NCBI GenBank assembly: GCA_031254385.1
Contig: JAIRUO010000170.1
Location: 1 to 6,027, forward strand
Length of the DNA: 6,027 nt
DNA from: Treponema sp.
GTDB taxonomy: Bacteria; Spirochaetota; Spirochaetia; Treponematales; Breznakiellaceae
Direction of reading: 5' to 3'
The translations under genes were made by a program, and so were the position numbers. Position 1 is the first letter of the stretch. Every line of letters starts with the position of its first letter. Of the stretch, positions 1 through 5,975 are shown piece by piece. The notes under the pieces are model-generated. The model saw nothing but the letters and a program-made list of their open reading frames with translations, was not told the DNA's origin and searched no databases.

Positions 1-1
1 T

Positions 2-289
2 ACCAATAACGAGCTGGCAATGACCGCCTATGGCGTGGGTTCCCAGTTGTTTGGGACTCTGCCTTTTAGCCGCAGCCACGAAAGCGAGGCGGATCATTAC
101 GGCCTCATACTCATGGCCATAGCCGGTTATAATCCGGATGAATCCGTTCCCTTCTGGCAGAGGATGAGCCAACTGGGCGGAGGCGGAGTGCCGGAGTTCC
201 TGAGCACCCACCCTTCGGACGACACGAGGATAAGGAATCTCCAGGGCTGGATACCCGAAGCAAGGGAAAGGGCCGCTGCGTTAAGATAG
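2..289 (+). CDS. M48-family zinc metallopeptidase, C-terminal part (5' end outside window)
   Basis: This is the last 95 residues of a gene that begins before the window. The frame is open from position 2, so the ATG at 20 is probably internal. The SRSHESEAD motif (visible residues 23-31) matches the M48 'E-x-x-A-D' motif, whose first Glu (residue 27 here) is the third zinc ligand. The HEXXH helix would lie upstream and is not visible. The following GLILMAIAGYNPDESVPFW and PEFLSTHPSDDTRI stretches are typical of the compact periplasmic or lipoprotein M48 peptidases (LoiP/YcaL/BepA-like catalytic domain) involved in envelope protein quality control. No TPR repeats follow, so this is the short single-domain type. 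Its TAG stop (287-289) lies inside the end of the convergent pdxA-like gene. Family assignment is firm; substrate and exact subgroup are unknown. Confidence 0.85.
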   Translation, partial: TNNELAMTAYGVGSQLFGTLPFSRSHESEADHYGLILMAIAGYNPDESVPFWQRMSQLGGGGVPEFLSTHPSDDTRIRNLQGWIPEARERAAALR

Positions 290-1357
290 GTTAGCTATAT
301 TTCTGGAAAACCGAACAGCCATTTCCAGAGCGTCCAGAAGGCTTTCTTCGTTTGCCAGATTTTTTCCCGCAATGTCAAAGGCCGTGCCATGATCCACAGA
401 AGTACGGATTATTGGAAGCCCAATAGTGGTATTAATACCGCGCATCCGGGAAGAGCCGCCTTGGGCCTCCAAAGAAAACCCGCAGAGCTTTAGCGGGATA
501 TGACCCTGATCATGGTACATTGCGACCACAATGTCAAAATGGCCCCCCAGGGCTTTGACGAAGACCGTATCCGGTGGAACCGGGCCGGTAACATCAAGGC
601 CCTTGTCCTTTGCTTCTTCAATAGCCGGAATAATTGACTCCGCTTCCTCATTGCCAAAGAGTCCGTTTTCGGAGCTGTGGGGATTGAGTCCTGCCACAGC
701 TATACGGCGTTGGCTGCTGCCCATGAGCTTCAAAGCCTTATCCGCCAGGATTATGGTTTTAAGCACCCGTTCTTTTGTAATGAGTTCGCAGGCCCTTCGT
801 AACGGAACATGAGTAGTAACGTGGATCACGTTAAGGCTGCGATCCCCCACGTTAGCTGAAAGGAGCATACCGTAATCTTTTGTATTGGTATAATGGGCAA
901 AAATTTCTGTGTGCCCGGCAAATTGATGGTCAGCCAGATTGATTGCCTCTTTACTGATGGGACAGGTAACAACCGCCTGAATACTGCCTGCAAGTGCGTC
1001 ATTCAGAGCCCTTAGCACATACTGAAACGCCGCATCTCCGGCCTTTGCGCTGATTTCACCTGACTTATAATCCCCTGGCGCATTAATAACTCCGGCTTCG
1101 ATAAATTCTATGGTTCCAGGGTTCCCCAATGCCCCGCATGGTTCTTTTATTTGGCGAAGGACAAACCGTTTTCCCGCTATCTTAATTGCGTCTTCAAGAA
1201 CGATCCTGTCTGCATACACAATGAGAATGGCTTTTTCATATATTTCAATCTTGCTCAGGGCTTTAAGGCAGATCTCCGGGCCTATTCCAGCAGGATCGCC
1301 AATGCTGATTCCCAAAATCGGCCTTGGTTCTTTTTCACCCCCGAAAATCTCTACCAT
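281..1357 (-). CDS. pdxA2: PdxA2-type 4-phospho-D-threonate/erythronate dehydrogenase (PdxA family)
   Basis: The 358-residue protein belongs to the PdxA family of NAD-dependent, divalent-metal dehydrogenases. Visible motifs are GDPAGIGPE (20-28), GHTE (148-151), TTHVPL (181-186), GLNPHS (223-228), YHDQGHIPLK (281-290) and RTSVDHGTAFDIAGK (318-332). His183, His227 and His282 align with the three metal-binding histidines of E. coli PdxA (166, 211, 266) with almost the same spacing. It is longer than E. coli PdxA (329 residues). It carries 'GHIPLK' plus a roughly ten-residue insertion (about 294-306), which I associate with the PdxA2 branch rather than with vitamin B6 synthesis. PdxA2 enzymes oxidise C3 of a 4-phospho C4 acid sugar; the 3-keto product decarboxylates to dihydroxyacetone phosphate. 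The nearby DUF1537 kinase supports this role. The ATG overlaps the end of the upstream LarA-like gene by 7 bp (ATGGTAG), with only a weak GGA ahead, so translation is probably coupled. The protein should be cytoplasmic. A biosynthetic PdxA role is the alternative. Confidence 0.86.
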   Translation of the reverse strand: MVEIFGGEKEPRPILGISIGDPAGIGPEICLKALSKIEIYEKAILIVYADRIVLEDAIKIAGKRFVLRQIKEPCGALGNPGTIEFIEAGVINAPGDYKSGEISAKAGDAAFQYVLRALNDALAGSIQAVVTCPISKEAINLADHQFAGHTEIFAHYTNTKDYGMLLSANVGDRSLNVIHVTTHVPLRRACELITKERVLKTIILADKALKLMGSSQRRIAVAGLNPHSSENGLFGNEEAESIIPAIEEAKDKGLDVTGPVPPDTVFVKALGGHFDIVVAMYHDQGHIPLKLCGFSLEAQGGSSRMRGINTTIGLPIIRTSVDHGTAFDIAGKNLANEESLLDALEMAVRFSRNIANLS

Positions 1358-2643
1358 AAATTTCCGTCTTTATCAAAAGGCCAGTCTGCTGGCCCTTCAA
1401 GGATTTCTATCTTTTTGTTGGCCTTTGCTTCATCTGCAAGGGCTTCGGAAATATAAAGAGTTTCTGTATGAAGGCTGTCGCTAATTCTGACTATCCTTGG
1501 CTTGTCTTTGTCCGCACCCACGCAAGTGCGCAGAGCCAGTTGTATAGCCTCTTTGTCGTTTTCTGTAATGACAGGGATTCTTACAAAATCAAGTCCGCGT
1601 GAAGTAACGGCATTAACATAAGTGGCGTCAAGATTTAGCTTGTTGAATAAACGCCGGGTGGTAGTATGAGCCGCGCCCATACCCATGGCGCTTCCGTGAG
1701 TCTCCGGCGTAAGGTCAAGGATCACAGTGCGGTTAGCTGTAATGCCTCCCTTGATCAGAGGCGAGCAGGGACTTGCCCCGGTAATATTGGGGTCCATGCC
1801 GTCTCCTGAAATATTTTTGCCTATGCGGTCGACCACAAGAACATCGGCGCTGTCAAAAGGTATTAAGGGAAGGTGGCTGCGGGCTTCTTTTAAGAGTTCT
1901 GGTTCCTTTTCGTCAATTTCAGAAGGCTTCATGGCAGCTAACTTACAGGTTTCAGAATAGGCGTTCTCAAGAATCCCAAAACCAAGTATAATGGGAGCGT
2001 TCTTAATGATAGTCCTGCCGAATAGCGGCACCATCACAGCCATCTGTTCAAACCCTAACTGATGGCATATATCCGCGCCTTCCCGTTTGCCAAGACCTAT
2101 GGCCATCATCTTCATTATCCCGCTTTCATAAGGCCCGTGAAAATCCGTGTGGGGCTTGATGCGTCCCGCTACGATTATGCCGTCCGCTTCTGCCGCATAT
2201 TTGTCGATCCGCACTTCGTAGACCGCACCATCCTCTATGGGATCGCTTTTGCCGATTGCCACCGTTTCCATGGAAGAAAGAATGGGACAGCCAATAAAAT
2301 CTTCTGTAACGCCGTAACCCGCAAGAAGGGCTTTTTGGCCTTCTGCAGTTGCCCCTCCGTGGCTCCCCATTGCTGGAACCACAAAGGGAAGGGCGTTTTT
2401 GGATTTAACAAAATCCGCGATAGCCTTTATTATTAGAGCAGTATTGGCAACCCCACGGCTGCCACAGGTAATGGCTATCCTCATGCCCGGCTTAACGGGA
2501 TCTCCCAATTCGGGCCTGAACAATTCGTCAAATACCGCTTGCGGAATATTTTCCTTCTCTATCCTGGCCCGGTCAAATAATTGCCGTATCTTTAACATTC
2601 GCGGAAGTTTTACTTCTGCACATAATTGGCTTACAACACCCAT
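1351..2643 (-). CDS. LarA/DUF2088-family nickel-pincer 2-hydroxyacid racemase/epimerase homologue
   Basis: The 430-residue protein is close in length to lactate racemase LarA (about 424). The TCGSRG segment (59-64, Arg63) sits where LarA has its DxTRP motif. GSHGG (93-97) supplies His95, matching the first catalytic His. KPHTDFHG (163-170) supplies His165 or His169 as the second. Lys178 and His194 are 16 residues apart, exactly as LarA Lys184 (covalent cofactor attachment) and His200 (nickel ligand). These matches suggest a working nickel-pincer site. LarA homologues interconvert configuration at C2 of various 2-hydroxy acids. With a DUF1537 kinase and PdxA2 alongside, a threonate/erythronate C2 epimerase is my inference; a lactate racemase is possible. 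No cofactor-making larB, larC or larE is in the window. The start at 2643 lacks a clear Shine-Dalgarno site. An internal ATG (residue 16) is possible, but the VKLPRM segment before it looks conserved in the family. It is first in a two-gene operon with the PdxA2-like gene. Confidence 0.82.
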   Translation of the reverse strand: MGVVSQLCAEVKLPRMLKIRQLFDRARIEKENIPQAVFDELFRPELGDPVKPGMRIAITCGSRGVANTALIIKAIADFVKSKNALPFVVPAMGSHGGATAEGQKALLAGYGVTEDFIGCPILSSMETVAIGKSDPIEDGAVYEVRIDKYAAEADGIIVAGRIKPHTDFHGPYESGIMKMMAIGLGKREGADICHQLGFEQMAVMVPLFGRTIIKNAPIILGFGILENAYSETCKLAAMKPSEIDEKEPELLKEARSHLPLIPFDSADVLVVDRIGKNISGDGMDPNITGASPCSPLIKGGITANRTVILDLTPETHGSAMGMGAAHTTTRRLFNKLNLDATYVNAVTSRGLDFVRIPVITENDKEAIQLALRTCVGADKDKPRIVRISDSLHTETLYISEALADEAKANKKIEILEGPADWPFDKDGNLW

Positions 2644-2693
2644 GATTTATTAGGATAGCACCCGTTATAAAGATATGCAATAATGATTATGAA
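2644..2693. promoter_or_regulatory. Divergent control region between the LarA-like and acid-sugar kinase genes
   Basis: Only 50 bp separate the start codons of two divergent genes, so both promoters must lie within it or reach into the coding ends. On the plus strand TATAAA (2666-2671) is a reasonable -10 for the kinase, but I see no good -35. On the minus strand TTGCAT followed 17 bp later by TATCCT is a weak candidate that would leave almost no leader. An 11-bp palindrome, ATAATGATTAT (2680-2690), ends 3 bp before the kinase ATG and could be an operator for a shared regulator. Neither gene shows a G-rich ribosome site here. The arrangement is seen directly; the promoter and operator roles are inferred. 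Confidence 0.45.
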
Positions 2694-4061
2694 ATGGCTC
2701 AATGTGATACTGAGATTCTTCAAAAAAAACTTCTTATTCTGGCGGATGATCTTACAGGCGCCTTGGATACCGGGGTTCAGTTTGCTAAGAGAGGAATAGA
2801 AACCTGTGTTTATCCTTTTTTTCCTGCCGTTCAGGAACCGTTAGCTCAAAACATTTCTGTGCGGGTGATCAATACCAATTCTAGACATGCCTCTGCGGAA
2901 GAAGCCCGTAAGATAATTATGGCCGCTGTTTCCGCATTTAAGACGTATTCATTCTTTTACAAAAAAACCGATTCCTGTCTTCGCGGAAATATTGGCGCGG
3001 AATTGGAAGCCCTAATACACGCAACAGGAAGCAGACAGCTTGCTTTTATTCCGGCTTATCCGGCGTTAAAAAGAAGCACCAAAGAAGGCAGCCAGTGCCT
3101 TGATGGGGAACTCATTCATAAAAGCGACATGGCGAAAGATCCCCAGAATCCGATTACAGAAAGTTATATCCCAACAATAATAGAGAAGCAGTCGGCAATT
3201 CCGGTGCGGCTCATTCCGATCAATGGGGATATTCCGGTTAATAGCGAAAACCCAGCTTCGCAGAATACTCCTGAGATCATGGTTTTTGACGCGGAAAGGC
3301 TGGAGCATCTTATTAACATTGCAAATGAACTCTTGGCCAGGAAAATGCTTATCACCAGCGCAGGGTGTGCGGGTTTTGCCGAAGCCCTGATGGAAGTTCT
3401 ACCTTTGGGAAAAAAATATGCAGCACCCAATACGGATGACTATGAAGCAATAAATAAGGCTGAATCGCTTAAGAATACAATAAAAAAATTGCCCATGCTG
3501 ATAGTATCGGGTAGTCTGCATTCGGTATCGGTTAATCAGATAAAAGCCGCGCTCACAAAAGGCATCCCTGGTTACAGCATAGATGGGGAGATAATGACCG
3601 GTTCAGGCTGGAATGAATCAATGGCAGCGGAAACTCTGGTCGCCTCCTGCGCCTTGGCCCTTGAGCAACAGGGGATCTGTATTTTGGGAACCGAGGCCGC
3701 CTTCGGAAATACAAGCGCTAGCCAAGACGGCGTTACGCCTAAAGCCAAAACCGCTAACGGAAAGGCAGATGTGGCTATAGTGTCAGATAACATCGCAAAC
3801 GCTTTGGGTAAAATAGCTTTGAAGATTATGCAGAAAATAGGCCCTCTTCATCTTGTAGTTTTTGGGGGAGACAGTCTGCTTGGCATTATTAAAGCATTGA
3901 ACTATAATTTACTTATACCCATAAAAGAGGTCTTGCCGGGTATAGTCCTATCCCGTCCGGCAGTGGAAACGGGATGCGGTTTACTAGTCAGCAAGGCAGG
4001 GGCTTTTGGGGATAAAGACCTGATTCATAAAATCGAGGAATGTATAGGGAGATTAGATTAA
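2694..4061 (+). CDS. Four-carbon acid-sugar kinase, DUF1537 family (threonate/erythronate 4-kinase)
   Basis: The 455-residue protein has the full two-domain layout of the DUF1537 kinases: an N-terminal sugar-acid-binding domain (about 13-235) and a C-terminal nucleotide-binding domain (about 265-450). Motifs seen are ADDLTGALDTG (17-27), KKTDSCLRGN (90-99), AFIPAYPALKRST (117-129), TSAGCAGFAEAL (221-232), VSGSLHSVSVNQI (271-283), FGGDSL (390-395) and SKAGAFGDKDLI (433-444). Family members phosphorylate the 4-hydroxyl of D-threonate, D-erythronate, L-threonate or 3-oxo-tetronates with ATP. The PdxA2 neighbour favours D-threonate or D-erythronate over the oxo-tetronates, whose pathways use an aldolase/isomerase instead. 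Some motifs drift from the usual form: GGDSL where GGETA is common, KAGAFG where KSGGFG is common, and LKRST where GRTT is common. The ATG at 2694 has no obvious Shine-Dalgarno site, and the nearby ATGs at 2683 and 2689 are out of frame. It is the first gene of a two-gene operon. Exact substrate is uncertain. Confidence 0.88.
   Translation: MAQCDTEILQKKLLILADDLTGALDTGVQFAKRGIETCVYPFFPAVQEPLAQNISVRVINTNSRHASAEEARKIIMAAVSAFKTYSFFYKKTDSCLRGNIGAELEALIHATGSRQLAFIPAYPALKRSTKEGSQCLDGELIHKSDMAKDPQNPITESYIPTIIEKQSAIPVRLIPINGDIPVNSENPASQNTPEIMVFDAERLEHLINIANELLARKMLITSAGCAGFAEALMEVLPLGKKYAAPNTDDYEAINKAESLKNTIKKLPMLIVSGSLHSVSVNQIKAALTKGIPGYSIDGEIMTGSGWNESMAAETLVASCALALEQQGICILGTEAAFGNTSASQDGVTPKAKTANGKADVAIVSDNIANALGKIALKIMQKIGPLHLVVFGGDSLLGIIKALNYNLLIPIKEVLPGIVLSRPAVETGCGLLVSKAGAFGDKDLIHKIEECIGRLD
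4047..4052 (+). promoter_or_regulatory. Ribosome binding site of the TSCPD gene
   Basis: GGGAGA lies inside the last codons of the kinase gene, about 8-9 bases before the ATG at 4061. It is the clearest Shine-Dalgarno sequence on the plus strand of this window. It supports the 4061 start and independent re-initiation in addition to coupling through the TAATG overlap. Confidence 0.6.
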
Positions 4062-4300
4062 TGTTTGAATATAAAACCAAAGGTACCTGCTCAACAAAAA
4101 TAAAATTTGAAATAAATAACGGCAGAGTGCACAATATTTCATTTGAAGGCGGCTGCAACGGAAATCTAAAAACTATAGCGACCCTTGCTGAAGGAATGGA
4201 CGCAAAGGATTTGGTAAGCAAATTAAAAGGCAACCGCTGCGGGGATAAACCTACATCCTGCGGCGATCAGCTTGCGCGGGCAGTAGAAGCAAACTTGTAA
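4061..4300 (+). CDS. Small TSCPD-domain protein (TIGR03905 type)
   Basis: This 79-residue protein begins at the ATG that shares its A with the kinase TAA stop (TAATG). An AGGGAGA ribosome site about 9 bases upstream decides this start over the in-frame ATG at 4040. The sequence matches the stand-alone TSCPD family almost end to end: MFEYKTKGTC (1-10), FEGGCNGNLK (28-37), LKGNRCG (55-61) and TSCGDQLARA (65-74). The signature 'TSCPDQ' reads TSCGDQ here. Four cysteines (10, 32, 60, 67) fall at conserved places and could bind a metal. The same fold forms the Cys-rich C-terminal tail of some class II ribonucleotide reductases (NrdJ), but the function of the free-standing protein is not established. 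Coupling to the kinase implies co-expression and perhaps a role tied to the acid-sugar genes, though it could be an unrelated passenger. No signal peptide, so cytoplasmic. Confidence 0.88.
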   Translation: MFEYKTKGTCSTKIKFEINNGRVHNISFEGGCNGNLKTIATLAEGMDAKDLVSKLKGNRCGDKPTSCGDQLARAVEANL

Positions 4301-4303
4301 AAA

Positions 4304-4328
4304 AAGCCGCCCAGAAGATGGGCGGCTT
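4304..4328. terminator. Bidirectional intrinsic terminator between convergent units
   Basis: A perfect 10-bp stem (AAGCCGCCCA at 4304-4313 with TGGGCGGCTT at 4319-4328) closes a five-base loop, GAAGA. It starts 4 bp after the TSCPD stop codon. Read on the minus strand the stem is followed by an unbroken T run (complement of the A run at 4299-4305), the textbook form for ending transcripts coming leftward from the solute-binding-protein gene. On the plus strand the tail is only TTAAATATATTT, so termination of the kinase-TSCPD transcript may be weaker, although the stem is strong. Confidence 0.88.
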
Positions 4329-4342
4329 AAATATATTTAAAT

Positions 4343-4361
4343 CCTATACTATGAGTATAGG
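4343..4361. repeat. Perfect 8-bp inverted repeat (hairpin)
   Basis: CCTATACT (4343-4350) and AGTATAGG (4354-4361) are perfect reverse complements around the three bases ATG. No T run follows on either strand, so it is not a standard terminator. It lies between the terminator and the repeat array and could be a transcript-end stabiliser or a protein-binding palindrome. Function unknown. Confidence 0.6.
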
Positions 4362-4366
4362 TGTGC

Positions 4367-4524
4367 AGATATGTTACATACCCCTGGTGCCTGACACTGT
4401 TGCAATAGTTTGATGCCTGACGTTGTTGCTACAGCTTGATGCCTGACATTGTTGCTCTAGTCTGATGCCTAACATTGTTGCTATAACCTGATGCTTAACA
4501 TTGTTGCTGTATGTAACTATATCT
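4367..4524. repeat. Inverted-repeat-bounded unit enclosing the 26-bp array (MITE-like, tentative)
   Basis: The left arm AGATATGTTACATA (4367-4380) matches the reverse complement of the right arm TATGTAACTATATCT (4510-4524), with one extra base in the right arm. Eight bases next to the array (GTTACATA / TATGTAAC) pair perfectly. The arms sit 5 bp outside the first tandem unit and inside the tail of the last one. The 158-bp, gene-free, AT-rich-ended shape recalls a miniature mobile element, but I see no target-site duplication and no transposase. It may instead be a structured RNA or a chance match in AT-rich DNA. Confidence 0.45.
4386..4515. repeat. Five tandem 26-bp repeats
   Basis: Units start at 4386, 4412, 4438, 4464 and 4490, an exact 26-bp period. 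Each has a 19-base conserved core, GATGCCTGACATTGTTGCT, followed by seven variable bases in which T/C-A at the second and third places is mostly kept. The middle units are most alike. The first unit differs at four core bases (GGTGCC..., ...CACTG..., last base A), the last at two, and the last unit's tail has drifted most, as expected for an ageing array. The period is not a multiple of three, so it is not a protein repeat. The first unit contains GGTGCCTGACACT, an imperfect palindrome. Confidence 0.9.
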
Positions 4525-4596
4525 ACTTTAAATATACATATAAGGAATTTATCTATAATATCCAATTGTAAAAAATATCAGTCGCAAAATACACCC

Positions 4597-5967
4597 TTAT
4601 CTGTTGGCCTCAATGTAGTCATCTAAAAGCAGATTCAAAGCCTGGGCCATGCTCTTGACGGTTTCTTCCGGGGTTTTCCTTTCGGTCAGCATTATGGAAA
4701 CCTGATTAACGATTTCATAGTAAAAGCTACGGGAAGGGCCGATGGTAATGCCCATCATATCTGCACTGGTTTCGGCAAGCTGCCTGGTTCCGACTTCGGC
4801 CTGGGGGTAGCTGGCAAGGTGATCCGTGTAGGTTTTTTCATTTGCCGAGCCAAGGTTCACCGGAGTATAACCTGTAGCCACGGCAAACCGGGCCTGTATT
4901 TCCGCTGAACATAAAAACTTGACAAATTCCCAGGCAGCATCGGTTCTGGCCTTGTCGCCCTTATTGAACATGAAAAGGGCGGAGCCGGAAACCGTTGCCC
5001 CGTAATTTGCAGAACTGTTGATGCGCGGATAATAGGCGCAGCCTAGTTCGAAACGCCCGCCTATCTGGTTAAGAAGGCTAGTAAGGCCGGACGTGGAAGA
5101 AGTCATAAAGACGATCTGCTGGGTCAGAAACAAATTAGTCAAACTGTCTGAAACATCGAGCAAAGCCCCGGCATCGTACATGGCTTTCCAACCACGGAGA
5201 AAAGTAAGCAGATTGCCATCGGTGTCGCAAACCAGCTTTATGGCATCTCCGTCCCTGCCATTGCGGTTATCCACCACGTAAGAAGCGCCAGCGCCTTGGC
5301 CCGGAATCTGGCCAATCCAGTTTGCCAGCAGAGGCGAATTGGGCTGCTGTGCAAAGGCCGTAAGCCTCTGATTGTTGGGGTTGTTAGCCGGGAGCCTTTT
5401 GGCTGCTTCGATAATCTCGTCAAAGGTGGTGGGAGGCACGGCTATTCCCGCCGCATCCAGTAGCGTTTTGTTGTAATACATTACCGTGGTTGACGCTGAA
5501 ACCGGAAGGCCAAGCTGCCTGCCGCCATAGTTCCATGCCTTTAGCGGCGCATCCATTATCTGGCCCAGGTCGTAACTCCTGTCTGCAGCCAGAGCATCAT
5601 CAACCGTATACGCGTAATCCGTATTGAGATAATCAACCACGCCGGTGGCATCGATCTGCATAACATCCGGCAGAGTGTTAGTCTGCCCTGTACGGAGCAG
5701 CGGCCTCAATTTCGCTGTGGCATCAGCATACTGACCCTGAAAAATCGCCTCCACCGTTATTTGTTTAGCGGCACCTGGACCGGCATTAAATTCCTTGACA
5801 AAGGTATCAAAGGCAAGACCCGCATCATCGGCCATAGAATGCCAGAAACTAATGGTTACCGGCCCTGCCGCAGATGAAGCCTGCCGATTTCCGCAGCTAC
5901 AAAGAGAAGCCCCCAAGAAGACACCTATTATAAACAGCATTAATCCGCATAGTTTTTTACCTTTCAT
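4597..5967 (-). CDS. ABC-transporter solute-binding lipoprotein, UgpB-like (family 1)
   Basis: The 456-residue protein is a carbohydrate- or glycerophosphate-type extracellular binding protein. It starts with KGKK, a hydrophobic segment (about 6-22) and a lipobox LCSC with the likely lipidated Cys25; an earlier Cys23 is possible because spirochaete-type lipoboxes are loose. Family landmarks are VTISFWHSM (37-45), LPDVMQID (99-106), the hinge stretch GLPVSASTTVMYYNK (153-167) followed by LLDAAGI, then AAWEFVKFLCS (344-354) and ATGYTPV (364-370). The last is close to the UgpB 'TGYLPV' motif. It would be tethered outside the cytoplasmic membrane and hand a sugar, polyol or phosphodiester to a MalFG-type permease. 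No permease or ATPase gene lies within view, and downstream it faces convergent genes, so any partners are beyond the right edge or elsewhere. The ATG has a good GGAG site 8 bases upstream. Ligand unknown. Confidence 0.9.
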   Translation of the reverse strand: MKGKKLCGLMLFIIGVFLGASLCSCGNRQASSAAGPVTISFWHSMADDAGLAFDTFVKEFNAGPGAAKQITVEAIFQGQYADATAKLRPLLRTGQTNTLPDVMQIDATGVVDYLNTDYAYTVDDALAADRSYDLGQIMDAPLKAWNYGGRQLGLPVSASTTVMYYNKTLLDAAGIAVPPTTFDEIIEAAKRLPANNPNNQRLTAFAQQPNSPLLANWIGQIPGQGAGASYVVDNRNGRDGDAIKLVCDTDGNLLTFLRGWKAMYDAGALLDVSDSLTNLFLTQQIVFMTSSTSGLTSLLNQIGGRFELGCAYYPRINSSANYGATVSGSALFMFNKGDKARTDAAWEFVKFLCSAEIQARFAVATGYTPVNLGSANEKTYTDHLASYPQAEVGTRQLAETSADMMGITIGPSRSFYYEIVNQVSIMLTERKTPEETVKSMAQALNLLLDDYIEANR

Positions 5968-5975
5968 ACAATTAT

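Noticed and set aside
281..1357. Housekeeping PdxA of vitamin B6 synthesis
   Set aside because: The coupled LarA-like gene, the nearby DUF1537 kinase, the GHIPLK motif and the insertion fit PdxA2 better. No other B6 gene is present. A phylogeny would settle it.
4040..4060. Upstream ATG at 4040 as start of the TSCPD protein
   Set aside because: Family similarity begins at MFEYKT (4061), and the GGGAGA ribosome site lies between the two ATGs, so the seven extra residues are unlikely.
4386..4515. CRISPR array
   Set aside because: The non-conserved parts are 7 bases and partly alike, far too short for spacers, and no cas genes are present.
4495..4523. Plus-strand promoter TTAACA-17 bp-TATATC at the end of the repeat array
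   Set aside because: Spacing is ideal, but such matches are common in AT-rich DNA. It would drive only antisense RNA into the binding-protein gene, and nothing else supports it.
4374..4565. A 63-codon minus-strand open frame through the repeat array
   Set aside because: It only translates the 26-bp repeats, whose period is not a multiple of three, has no ribosome site and resembles no family I know. Treated as non-coding.
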